Source of the DNA: Spirochaetaceae bacterium
GTDB taxonomy: Bacteria > Spirochaetota > Spirochaetia > UBA9216
Reading direction: 5' to 3'
Assembly (NCBI GenBank): GCA_028527945.1
Contig: JAQQAK010000461.1
Location: forward strand, 1-10,651
Length of the DNA stretch: 10,651 nt
The notes beneath the pieces were generated by a model. It did no database searches. It saw only the letters and a program-made list of their open reading frames with translations, and was not told the origin of the DNA. This document shows positions 1 to 6,348 of this stretch, one piece after another (position 1 is the stretch's first letter; each line of letters begins with the position of its first letter). Made by a program: the position numbers and the translations under genes.

Positions 1-2
1 GC

Positions 3-458
3 AATATGATTCTTGAAGAACTTAGCATAGAGAACTCAGATTTCTCTATGATAGATTTTAATCTTGGAATGGATGGTAATTTTTTTGCAGAAAATGTTGC
101 ATCAGAGAAGTGGTTTATAAAAGGTAAACTTGGAAAGGTTATTGCTAAAAATATATCAGGCTCTATGGATGCTACAACCGTTGATGGAAATATAGAGATT
201 CTTTTTTCATCTTTTTCAGGGGATACAAGCCTTTCTTCAAAGTTAGGAAATATCACTGTATATCTTCCTGAACAAACAAAGCTTAATCTTGATCTTTCAA
301 GTAAATTTGAAAATGTTAAAACAAATCTTCCAGTTATAGGCCTTGTTTCAAATAATAGTACAAAAGCTGTAAATGGTTCTGTAGGAGTCTCTTCAAATCT
401 TCTGTACGCGCATTCAGGTGATGGAAGGATTCGTGTTTTTGAACAAAAAGCTGAATAG
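3..458 (+). CDS. DUF4097-like protein, 3' part (5' end outside window)
   Basis: This is the C-terminal part of a protein rich in short beta-strand repeats of the kind found in DUF4097 (putative adhesin) proteins: glycine- and asparagine-spaced units such as SGSMDATTVDGNIEI, KLGNITVYLP and HSGDGRIRVFE. The family is thought to fold as a right-handed beta-helix; its function is poorly known and it often sits in membrane or cell-envelope operons. The frame is open to the left edge (AAT precedes the first ATG at 6) and that ATG has no visible ribosome-binding site, so the real start, signal peptide and N-terminal domain probably lie upstream. The gene ends 17 bp before the next one, whose ribosome-binding site AAGGAGA lies in the gap, so the two are probably co-transcribed. 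The family call rests on repeat style rather than a catalytic motif, and a role cannot be given. Confidence 0.6.
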   Translation, partial: NMILEELSIENSDFSMIDFNLGMDGNFFAENVASEKWFIKGKLGKVIAKNISGSMDATTVDGNIEILFSSFSGDTSLSSKLGNITVYLPEQTKLNLDLSSKFENVKTNLPVIGLVSNNSTKAVNGSVGVSSNLLYAHSGDGRIRVFEQKAE

Positions 459-475
459 AGCCAAGGAGAAATTCA

Positions 476-1489
476 ATGAAGCAGTTTTTTTTGATAATTA
501 TTCTAATTTTTTTTGTGTTTCAAATCTCCGCTCAAGAGTCTGAAACAGATAGCAGTAGATTTTTCCAAATGTCTTTTGCTTATCCTTTGAGCACGAATGG
601 AATTGATTCAATGAGCTATACAAATAATATTTCATTGAATTTTTTATATGGTTTAAATGGTGGGCTTAAAGGTTTTGAAGTCGGCACTCTTTTTAATTAT
701 AACCGCGGCTCTGTAAGTGGTTTTCAGTTGTCAGGTATTGCTAATATTAATACTGGTATTACAAATGGAGTTATGCTTTCTGGAGTTGCTAATGTTTTGA
801 ATGACTCTTCAAACGGTTTTATTTTCTCGTTGTTATTCAATTATTTAGCTCAAGATTCTAGGGGAGTGGAGATCTCTGTTGCTAATATTTCTCAGGGGCA
901 AAGCATCGGTATTCAATTTGGGTTCTTGAATTGTGCCAAAAAGCATGATGGCTTGCAATTAGGTATTATTAACTATTCGGGAGATGCTGATAGTGGGTCT
1001 TCAATTGGATTGTTCAATATTGTTAAAGGTGGGCTCTATGAATTGGAGTTTACCTCCGGGGATGTTTTATATTTTGGGGCAAATTATAAAATGGGGCGAG
1101 ACAGTTTTTATTCAACCTTCAAGTTTGGAGCCTCTCTATATAATCGCAAACCAGTTCTTAGTACAGGAATTGGTCTTGGAGGCAATGTTCTTTTTTCAGA
1201 AAAGAGTTTTCTGAGTATTGATATATCTGCAAATCAAATCATATATAATCTGGCACTTTCGAATAATATGAATCTGCTTTCCAAGTTAGATTTAAATTAC
1301 AACTTTAGATTTACAGAACAACTGGGAATTTTGATAGGTCCATCTTTTAACGTTTATGTTTGTAAAGAACAAGTTAATGGAGAATATGGAACTTTATTGG
1401 TTCCTTATTCTTTATATACCTGTGATTTAGATGATGGTGTTGTAAAATCATGGATTGGACTTAATTTGGGTTTAACTGTACGGTTTTAA
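476..1489 (+). CDS. Exported surface-repeat protein, LA_2272-like, probable outer-membrane beta-barrel
   Basis: A 337-residue exported protein. Residues 1-19 form a signal peptide with a Lys and a long hydrophobic core, with probable cleavage in ISA/QE. Residues about 58-186 hold seven or eight degenerate units of 17-25 residues built on G-phi-x-phi-(S/G)-phi-phi-N, for example GFQLSGIAN, GVMLSGVAN, GIQFGFLN and GLQLGIIN. That pattern matches the repeats of Leptospira LA_2272-type surface proteins and similar Bacteroidetes proteins. Residues 190-337 look like amphipathic strands and end in VRF, the terminal aromatic expected for BAM-dependent outer-membrane insertion. C296 and C316 could form a disulfide. 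The ribosome-binding site AAGGAGA (463-469) is 6 nt from the ATG. The partner gene upstream is DUF4097-like and the operon ends in a hairpin at 1524. Surface location is inference; ligand and role are unknown. Confidence 0.7.
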   Translation: MKQFFLIIILIFFVFQISAQESETDSSRFFQMSFAYPLSTNGIDSMSYTNNISLNFLYGLNGGLKGFEVGTLFNYNRGSVSGFQLSGIANINTGITNGVMLSGVANVLNDSSNGFIFSLLFNYLAQDSRGVEISVANISQGQSIGIQFGFLNCAKKHDGLQLGIINYSGDADSGSSIGLFNIVKGGLYELEFTSGDVLYFGANYKMGRDSFYSTFKFGASLYNRKPVLSTGIGLGGNVLFSEKSFLSIDISANQIIYNLALSNNMNLLSKLDLNYNFRFTEQLGILIGPSFNVYVCKEQVNGEYGTLLVPYSLYTCDLDDGVVKSWIGLNLGLTVRF

Positions 1490-1523
1490 TTCTTTTACAA
1501 ACCAATTTGTGAAAGTTTTTCTT

Positions 1524-1552
1524 GGGGAAGCGCGGCAACTTCCCCTCTTTTA
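1524..1552 (+). terminator. Hairpin terminator of the surface-protein operon
   Basis: The arms GGGGAAG (1524-1530) and CTTCCCC (1539-1545) form a perfect 7-bp stem around an 8-nt loop, followed by TCTTTTA. It lies 35 bp after the stop codon of the repeat-protein gene and between two convergent genes. The T-tract favours + strand termination; the hairpin may also stop the minus-strand chemoreceptor transcript, but that side has no good T-run. Confidence 0.7.
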
Positions 1553-1578
1553 TAAAACTGCTTTACAGTAGGCTGTTT

Positions 1579-3936
1579 TCAGGTTTTGAATTTTCCAATT
1601 TGTCTTTTTAGAATTTCTGTGCTTTCTTTGTTCATATCGTTTATTTCTTTTAGCTTATCAAGAGAATCAGAAGACTGACCAATGGATGATTCAAGATTTT
1701 TCAGAAGGCTTTCAGTGTTTTCAGAAAACTTTTTTGTGTGAATAAGAAAATCGTGTATTTTTCCAACTTCATTACTTAATGCTATAGAATCTTCCTGAGT
1801 TGTCTGAGAACTGCTTTTCAGTTTGAAAATACTGTCTTTCATATTATTTGAGGTTGAAGAAAGAGTGCTGACACTTTTTGTTATTTCTTCAAAAGAGTTG
1901 TGAACTTGAGATACTTCCTGTTGTATTGTTTCAAATGTGTTTCCACTTTCGGTACTGGCTTCCATTGCATTTTCTATAAGAGATAGAATGTCTTTCAACG
2001 ATGTGTTTATTTCTGTAGCGTTTTCAGCGGTATTTTCGGCCAGTTTTCTAATTTCATCGGAAACAACAGCAAAACCTTTGCCCGCGTCTCCTGCGTGAGC
2101 CGCTTCTATAGCAGCATTCATTGCCAAGAGGTTTGTTTGAGATGCTACAGCCTGAACCATTTGTATTAACTCCTGCATTTTGTCAGTGTTGGATGAAATA
2201 GATTGAATAACCTGTGCTGTTCTTTTTACTTTTTCGCCGCCCTCTATGGTCATTTTCAGCATTTCATCAGCTCCGGCTTTTCTCTCAAAACTAATATCTT
2301 TTACATTTTGTAATGACGAGGTGACTTCTTCTATATCAGATGAAGTCCTTTCAATAGATAATGCTTGGCTATTAAGCCTTTCTGGCAGGCTCTGAATCCT
2401 TTTTCGCATATCATCAAGCGAAGTATAAGAGCTATTGATTATTTGGTTTAATTCTTCTACATAGGTATTGAGGTTCTTGGCATTATTTTTTATTTCCATA
2501 TTTTTTTCGGTAGATATAATAACTTGTTGATTTAGATTGTCACCAACTTGTGCTTCTTGTAATGATACCTCTTTCATCCTTGCTACAAGTCCTGTCAGTT
2601 TTTCCATAAAGCTGTCATGATAGTGAGCCATTTGAGCAAATTCATCATTTCCCTTTATGTTCATACGGGCAGAAAGATCTCCTTCCCCTTCAGAAAGGTC
2701 TTTCAGCAGGGTATTCATTCTTAAAATAGGTTTTGATATAGAACTAGAAAGAAGCATAGATAAAATAACTGCTATAATTATTGTTATGAAAAATGGTATA
2801 GCCAGACTTATAATTTGCTCTTTTATTCTTGCGTTGACGGTTTGTTTTTTTTCTTCTACAGCAGCATTGATGTCATCTATATAGACGCCTGTACCAATAA
2901 TCCATCCAAAAGGTTCAAATAATTTTACATAAGATAGTTTAGGCTGATCATGAGATAGCCCGTCTTTATCAGGTTTTGGCCACATATATTCAACAAAACC
3001 TTCACCGTTTGTGTTTGTTACTTCTACAACTGCCTGGAAAAGATTTTGGTTGCTGTCTTTTACAACATTGTATTTGGGATTATCAAGTATTTTACCGTCA
3101 AGATCAGGTACTGTCGGGTGCATAATCATTTTAGGGTAGGGGGATCCCTGATCATTGAGCCAGAAGTATCCTATTCCTTCGTCATAGCGCATGTCTTTTA
3201 TTGTAGCCATGAGTTCTTTTTTCTTTATTTCCATGGCATCATCAATGTAGATTCCTGTTCCAATAATCCAGTCCCATTCTTTTATTAATCTTACATATGA
3301 AAGTTTTGGCTGTTCTGATGTAAGGCCATCAGGTGAGGGTTTTGGCCATATATAGGTCACAAAACCTTCTCCTTTGTCCTGGCAGGCTTCGGCAAAAGCT
3401 GTGAAAATATTTTTATTTGTTCCATCAGCTACATTGTATTTGGGATCATCCAGTCTTTCATTGTTTAATGACGGGGCAATTGGGTGCATTATCATCCGTG
3501 GCACAGGATGACCTGTGTTATTTACCCATATATATCCAACTCCATCGTCATATCTTAGTCTTTCCAATTCTTTTAGTACTATTGTTTGAGCTTGTGCTTT
3601 AGACAAAACACCTTTTCTTACATCTGAAAGTCTGTCCTCAATAATAGCTTGAGCCATATCAATTATATATTTAAGTCTTGTTCCAAATTGTTCTGCCATA
3701 GCCTCTTTTGAAGACAGGTTTTTATTCTGGTTTTCTACAACAAAATAGACCATGTTTACATAGTTCATAAGTTCATTTTTTTCTTGTTCAAGCCTCTGTT
3801 CTTTAAACTCTGTAATTTCTTTGATCCCATTTTTTCTTATTTCAAGAAGTGTCACAATACTGAAAGATGCTGTTATGATCAGAATAATAATAGACGTTAG
3901 GAGAATGATTTTGGCTCTTGTATTCAACTTTTGCAT
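1579..3936 (-). CDS. Methyl-accepting chemotaxis protein with two tandem Cache modules
   Basis: A 785-residue transmembrane chemoreceptor that should signal through CheA/CheW to the flagellar motor. From the ATG at 3936: TM1 about 9-32; a periplasmic sensor about 84-355 built from two homologous Cache modules (about 128-233 and 248-355), each carrying MIMHP, WPKP, QPKLSYV and WIIGTG(I/V)YIDD, matching dCache_2-type receptors; TM2 about 374-397; HAMP 398-450; long coiled coil; signalling hairpin tip about 600-632 containing NLLAMNAAIEAAHAGDAGKG. There is no C-terminal CheR pentapeptide; the protein ends in GKFKT. The frame stays open 96 nt further to a TTG at 4032, but that codon lies at the predicted transcription start and lacks a ribosome-binding site, whereas the ATG at 3936 has GGAGGG 4 nt upstream. 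The gene is monocistronic and divergent from the PHP lipoprotein gene. The ligand is not deducible; known Cache receptors bind small organic acids and amino acids. Confidence 0.95.
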   Translation of the reverse strand: MQKLNTRAKIILLTSIIILIITASFSIVTLLEIRKNGIKEITEFKEQRLEQEKNELMNYVNMVYFVVENQNKNLSSKEAMAEQFGTRLKYIIDMAQAIIEDRLSDVRKGVLSKAQAQTIVLKELERLRYDDGVGYIWVNNTGHPVPRMIMHPIAPSLNNERLDDPKYNVADGTNKNIFTAFAEACQDKGEGFVTYIWPKPSPDGLTSEQPKLSYVRLIKEWDWIIGTGIYIDDAMEIKKKELMATIKDMRYDEGIGYFWLNDQGSPYPKMIMHPTVPDLDGKILDNPKYNVVKDSNQNLFQAVVEVTNTNGEGFVEYMWPKPDKDGLSHDQPKLSYVKLFEPFGWIIGTGVYIDDINAAVEEKKQTVNARIKEQIISLAIPFFITIIIAVILSMLLSSSISKPILRMNTLLKDLSEGEGDLSARMNIKGNDEFAQMAHYHDSFMEKLTGLVARMKEVSLQEAQVGDNLNQQVIISTEKNMEIKNNAKNLNTYVEELNQIINSSYTSLDDMRKRIQSLPERLNSQALSIERTSSDIEEVTSSLQNVKDISFERKAGADEMLKMTIEGGEKVKRTAQVIQSISSNTDKMQELIQMVQAVASQTNLLAMNAAIEAAHAGDAGKGFAVVSDEIRKLAENTAENATEINTSLKDILSLIENAMEASTESGNTFETIQQEVSQVHNSFEEITKSVSTLSSTSNNMKDSIFKLKSSSQTTQEDSIALSNEVGKIHDFLIHTKKFSENTESLLKNLESSIGQSSDSLDKLKEINDMNKESTEILKRQIGKFKT

Positions 3937-3940
3937 AAAG

Positions 3941-3946
3941 CCCTCC
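3941..3946 (-). promoter_or_regulatory. Ribosome-binding site fixing the chemoreceptor start
   Basis: GGAGGG on the minus strand lies 4 nt before the ATG at 3936. It decides against the longer frame that begins with TTG at 4032. Confidence 0.75.
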
Positions 3947-4040
3947 AGAATAGTCTTGTTTTTGGGGTAGCTGCCGCAATAGTTGTAAGAGTCTCTCTCC
4001 CGTAACAGAGTCTCATGTAATTTTTTTAACAATAGAGTTA

Positions 4041-4069
4041 ATGATAAAAAAAGTTCTAATTGCTGTCAA
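4041..4069 (-). promoter_or_regulatory. Sigma70-type promoter of the chemoreceptor gene
   Basis: On the minus strand, TTGACA (4069-4064) is separated by exactly 17 bp from TATCAT (4046-4041), a full-consensus -35 and a 5/6 match -10. Transcription should start near 4034, giving a leader of about 98 nt before the ATG at 3936. The leader contains the direct repeat AGAGTCTC (+ strand 3988-3995 and 4007-4014), whose role, if any, is unknown; it matches no riboswitch I recognise. Confidence 0.7.
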
Positions 4070-4087
4070 TCAAATTTTCCTGTCAAT
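4063..4087. repeat. Direct repeat CTGTCAAT, 17 bp apart, over the chemoreceptor -35
   Basis: CTGTCAAT occurs at 4063-4070 and 4080-4087. Read on the minus strand, each copy is ATTGACAG, and the promoter-proximal copy contains the -35 box. The second copy could be a decoy -35 or half of a tandem regulator site. A short repeat in AT-rich DNA may be coincidence. Confidence 0.4.
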
Positions 4088-4114
4088 GTTAGAATGTCGG
4101 CGAAAATTTCTTTC

Positions 4115-4151
4115 TTTATCATTTTTGACTAAATTCTAATTTTATCATTTT
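4115..4151. repeat. Direct repeat TTTATCATTTT, 26-bp period, in the divergent intergenic region
   Basis: TTTATCATTTT occurs at 4115-4125 and again at 4141-4151. A minus-strand TTTATCATT (4050-4042 region) covers the chemoreceptor -10 box. The copies lie between the divergent chemoreceptor and PHP genes, so they could be shared regulator sites. The region is very AT-rich, so chance similarity is possible. I see no convincing sigma70 promoter for the rightward gene in 4090-4188. Confidence 0.35.
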
Positions 4152-4200
4152 GTAAAACTAACATTCATAAATCTATATATTCCGAACAATGGAGTTAGTT

Positions 4201-5523
4201 TTGCAAATTATAAATAGAACTTTTTTCTTTTTAATTTTAACTGGAATATTAATTCTTTCCAGTTGTGAAGTGTCTTATTTGGATAACGATGATGAATGGA
4301 TTTCAGGTGATTTCCATCTGCATTCAGACAATAGTGATGATTCAGACAGCGATATGGCTGAGTTGATTTCTTACGCAGAGAATGCCGGGTTTGGTTTTTT
4401 TGTGGTGGCTGATCATGATAAGCATGTGATACAAGAAGACGGTGTCCTGATTGATGATCGCCTTGAGACCTGGGATGATGAAGATTATACTTCTGATAGT
4501 ATGATTATACTTTATGGTACAGAATGGACCGCCTGTTATGGACATGCTAACTTTTTTTCAGCAGAGCCATGGGATCATCTCTATTTGTATCAAATGAAGG
4601 TTGAAGATCGGGTTATAGGTTGGGATCCTACCTATTTATCTGAGGGCTGGCATACAACAGATGGAAAATCATCAGCACCTTTTTCTTTAAGTTCGTGTGT
4701 TTTTGAAGAATCTGAAGAGTCAGATAGTTCTAAAGATGATGAGGTCGCTTCAAGAACACCAAGTATTGATTCTTCAATCATGGTCAGAGAAAACAAATGG
4801 CTAATTAGTTATCTTGTTGATGAAGTGCATAATCTGGGGCTTCATTTTTCAGTAAATCACCCTTATAACGACAACCCTTGGGAGCCTAATTTTTATGAAG
4901 ATTATGATGATATGGAAGTCTGGAACGGTCTTTATTTATTAGGAACCCAGAATGTAAAAGCCTTGGAAAAATGGGATGAAATACTAACTTCAGGCAGAAT
5001 GTTAACAGGGCGTGGCGGCTCAGATTGTCATCATATTTCAAGTTTTGAGTCCAATTTCTTATTGATGGGAAATCCTACTACTTGGGTAAAGACTGATGGA
5101 GAAGAAACAGGTGAGGCCGTTTTGGAAGCATTGAAAAAAGGCCGTGTTTCAATTAGTTATGATCCAGAGGGTGAACGTGTTGATTATACAGCTGACGCAG
5201 ATGGTGATGGTTCTTATGAGACTCTTCCTGGAGACAATCTCACTGATGGGATAGGTTCTACAATCAACTTTAAAATTGCTCTTGACAGAATGGTAAAGAA
5301 TAAGATTTATTTCGTTCGTGTTATAAAAAATGGAGAAATCTTTATCCGTGACAGTTTTACTTCTCGTGACGGAACATATCTTTTTAGCGATACTCCTGAC
5401 GCAAGATCCTATTACCGGGTTGAAATCAGAGGTTCGAATCCTGAAGGTCCTGATTTAAGTGCGCTCTTGCAGGGAACAATGATTGCTGTCAGTAACCCTG
5501 TGTATGTTGGTTATGACGAATAA
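4201..5523 (+). CDS. PHP-domain metallohydrolase lipoprotein, CehA/McbA type
   Basis: An exported lipoprotein of about 440 residues with a full PHP-family metal site. A short Arg-containing n-region and hydrophobic core lead to the lipobox LSSC, with the lipidated Cys at codon 4264-4266. Metal ligands by order: HLH in GDFHLHS, ADHD, E in YGTEW, H in GHANFF, H in SVNHP, and D and H in GSDCHH. All positions used by PHP phosphoesterases appear present, so the enzyme is probably active. The last 110 residues look like an all-beta (Ig-like) accessory domain preceded by an acidic DADGDGSYE loop. An acidic, Ser-rich insert (codons about 4684-4770) interrupts the catalytic domain. Start: TTG at 4201 has GGAG 6 nt upstream; the ATG at 4189, adding four residues, has no ribosome-binding site. 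CehA/McbA relatives include carbaryl hydrolase and microcin-processing proteins; the substrate here is unknown. Confidence 0.85.
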   Translation: MQIINRTFFFLILTGILILSSCEVSYLDNDDEWISGDFHLHSDNSDDSDSDMAELISYAENAGFGFFVVADHDKHVIQEDGVLIDDRLETWDDEDYTSDSMIILYGTEWTACYGHANFFSAEPWDHLYLYQMKVEDRVIGWDPTYLSEGWHTTDGKSSAPFSLSSCVFEESEESDSSKDDEVASRTPSIDSSIMVRENKWLISYLVDEVHNLGLHFSVNHPYNDNPWEPNFYEDYDDMEVWNGLYLLGTQNVKALEKWDEILTSGRMLTGRGGSDCHHISSFESNFLLMGNPTTWVKTDGEETGEAVLEALKKGRVSISYDPEGERVDYTADADGDGSYETLPGDNLTDGIGSTINFKIALDRMVKNKIYFVRVIKNGEIFIRDSFTSRDGTYLFSDTPDARSYYRVEIRGSNPEGPDLSALLQGTMIAVSNPVYVGYDE

Positions 5524-5528
5524 TTTAT

Positions 5529-5547
5529 CTCGGAGTTTTACTCCGAG
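5529..5547. terminator. Hairpin between convergent genes
   Basis: CTCGGAGT and ACTCCGAG form a perfect 8-bp stem with a TTT loop, starting 5 bp after the PHP stop codon. It lies between the PHP gene and the convergent membrane-protein gene. The T-run after the stem is poor on both strands, so termination may be weak or Rho-assisted. Confidence 0.6.
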
Positions 5548-5562
5548 GTCGTTTCATTAACC

Positions 5563-6120
5563 TTAAGTTTTTTTCTGAGCCTTTTTTACTAAAAAGATTC
5601 CCAACATTCCAAATAAAATAATAAGGCTGATAATAAGCAGAATCCATTTTGTAGTTGTTGTTATTGTTGTTATTAGTAATAAGATCGGGTTATGATTTGG
5701 ACATGATTTCAAGTTTGCTGTCATTAGGCAGTTTTCAAATAAATCAATTATAACTCTTGCTACAACAAGCCATATAGCTGTATTTAAATATTTATCTAAA
5801 GATGTTTTCTTAAAAAGAATATTGAAAAGTGTTAATTGTAAACAGCCAATATCAATTAGAAAAAGAACGTCAATGATAAGCAGTATCATATACGCGTGAA
5901 CACCCGCGCTGCCTAATTGATTTAAATATTCGTGTAATTGGCTTGGCATATTAAAGATGTGCATCTCAATCATTCCCATGCCATTATTAATTTTTTTTAA
6001 GTGATTTGTTCCAAACCATGGGTTCAGCAGGAGTGTAAGGGAAAGAAAATATCCTACGATAATCCATCTTTTATAATTAGGTTGGGTAATTTTATCAACA
6101 AAAGTATTAATTTTTTTCAC
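5563..6120 (-). CDS. Small four-helix inner-membrane protein, GTG start
   Basis: A 185-residue integral membrane protein. Four hydrophobic segments are visible: WIIVGYFLSLTLLL, HAYMILLIIDVLFLIDIG, AIWLVVARVIIDLF and ILLIISLIILFGMLGIF, with a positive C-terminal tail VKKAQKKT. Between the first two lies LHEYLNQLGSAGVHAY, and an ARVIIDLFEN segment (R, D, E, N inside or beside a helix) recalls a widespread unnamed family with a conserved D-x-x-EN motif; I recognise the pattern but no function. The open frame extends to an ATG at 6171, but that codon falls in the predicted promoter. GTG at 6120 has AAGGTGG 9 nt upstream and begins KKINTFVDK, so it is the likely start. The gene is divergent from the TetR-family gene and is that regulator's obvious target. 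Confidence 0.75.
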   Translation of the reverse strand: MKKINTFVDKITQPNYKRWIIVGYFLSLTLLLNPWFGTNHLKKINNGMGMIEMHIFNMPSQLHEYLNQLGSAGVHAYMILLIIDVLFLIDIGCLQLTLFNILFKKTSLDKYLNTAIWLVVARVIIDLFENCLMTANLKSCPNHNPILLLITTITTTTKWILLIISLIILFGMLGIFLVKKAQKKT

Positions 6121-6129
6121 TGGAAAGTT

Positions 6130-6136
6130 CCACCTT
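6130..6136 (-). promoter_or_regulatory. Ribosome-binding site deciding the GTG start at 6120
   Basis: AAGGTGG on the minus strand sits 9 nt before GTG 6120. The two upstream ATGs in the same frame (6171 and 6141) have no such site. Confidence 0.65.
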
Positions 6137-6140
6137 AACA

Positions 6141-6159
6141 TGTATACTAAGAGTATACA
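6141..6159. promoter_or_regulatory. Perfect palindromic operator candidate at the membrane-gene start site
   Basis: TGTATACTAAGAGTATACA is a perfect 8-bp inverted repeat with a 3-bp centre. It covers the predicted +1 (about 6154) of the leftward membrane-protein transcript, a position where a bound repressor would block initiation. Its size fits TetR-family operators. That the neighbouring TetR protein binds it is inference. Confidence 0.6.
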
Positions 6160-6160
6160 A

Positions 6161-6189
6161 AAAATACTCATAGACTACGCAAGTGTCAA
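6161..6189 (-). promoter_or_regulatory. Sigma70-type promoter of the membrane-protein gene
   Basis: Minus strand TTGACA (6189-6184), 17-bp spacer, TATTTT (6166-6161). The -35 is perfect and the -10 matches 4/6. The predicted start near 6154 leaves a leader of about 34 nt carrying the ribosome-binding site AAGGTGG. Confidence 0.6.
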
Positions 6190-6196
6190 TGAAAAA

Positions 6197-6204
6197 TATA
6201 CTAA
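6197..6204 (+). repeat. TATACTAA copy between the two divergent -35 boxes
   Basis: This octamer also occurs at 6143-6150 (inside the palindrome) and at 6228-6235 (on the tetR-like -10). This middle copy fills half of the 15-bp gap between the back-to-back -35 boxes, which themselves form the inverted repeat GTCAAT/ATTGAC. Confidence 0.45.
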
Positions 6205-6233
6205 TTGACGACTTAATATCCCGAAGGTATACT
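6205..6233 (+). promoter_or_regulatory. Sigma70-type promoter of the TetR-family gene
   Basis: TTGACG (6205-6210), 17-bp spacer, TATACT (6228-6233), each 5/6 to consensus. Transcription should start near 6240, giving a leader of about 108 nt that includes the long inverted repeat at 6253-6283. The -10 lies inside a TATACTAA copy, which would allow autoregulation. A TATAAT at 6323-6328 also exists but has no well-spaced -35. Confidence 0.65.
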
Positions 6234-6252
6234 AAAAATTATATTATCGAGC

Positions 6253-6283
6253 CTCTTTCAAAACTTCCTAAGTTTTGAAAGAG
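6253..6283. repeat. Perfect 14-bp inverted repeat in the tetR leader
   Basis: CTCTTTCAAAACTT and AAGTTTTGAAAGAG are exact reverse complements around CCT. In RNA this is a very stable 14-bp stem. A seven-T run follows only after 13 nt (6297-6303), so it is not a standard terminator. It could be an operator, an attenuating or stabilising leader hairpin, or a dispersed genomic repeat. Confidence 0.8.
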
Positions 6284-6348
6284 CTTCATCCCCTAATTTT
6301 TTTGCTGGCATTGTTCTTGGCTTATAATTTAGGTTAGAAGGAGTAATA

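Noticed and set aside
984..1214. Alternative-frame open frame inside the repeat-protein gene
   Set aside because: Lies within a gene with clear signal peptide and repeats, has no ribosome-binding site and shows no recognisable protein features.
3937..4034. Riboswitch in the chemoreceptor leader
   Set aside because: The leader is about 98 nt, but its sequence does not match GEMM or any other motif I can recognise; only a short direct repeat is visible.
4090..4118. Sigma28-like flagellar promoter for the chemoreceptor (minus strand TAAA then GCCGACAT)
   Set aside because: The spacing is 13 bp instead of about 15 and the -10 matches only 6 of 8. A better spaced sigma70 promoter lies closer to the gene.
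6307..6322. Sigma54-like promoter before the TetR-family gene (TGGCATTGTTCTTGGC)
   Set aside because: At GG-N10 spacing the -12 element reads GG and not GC; a GC occurs only at N11. A good sigma70 promoter is present upstream.
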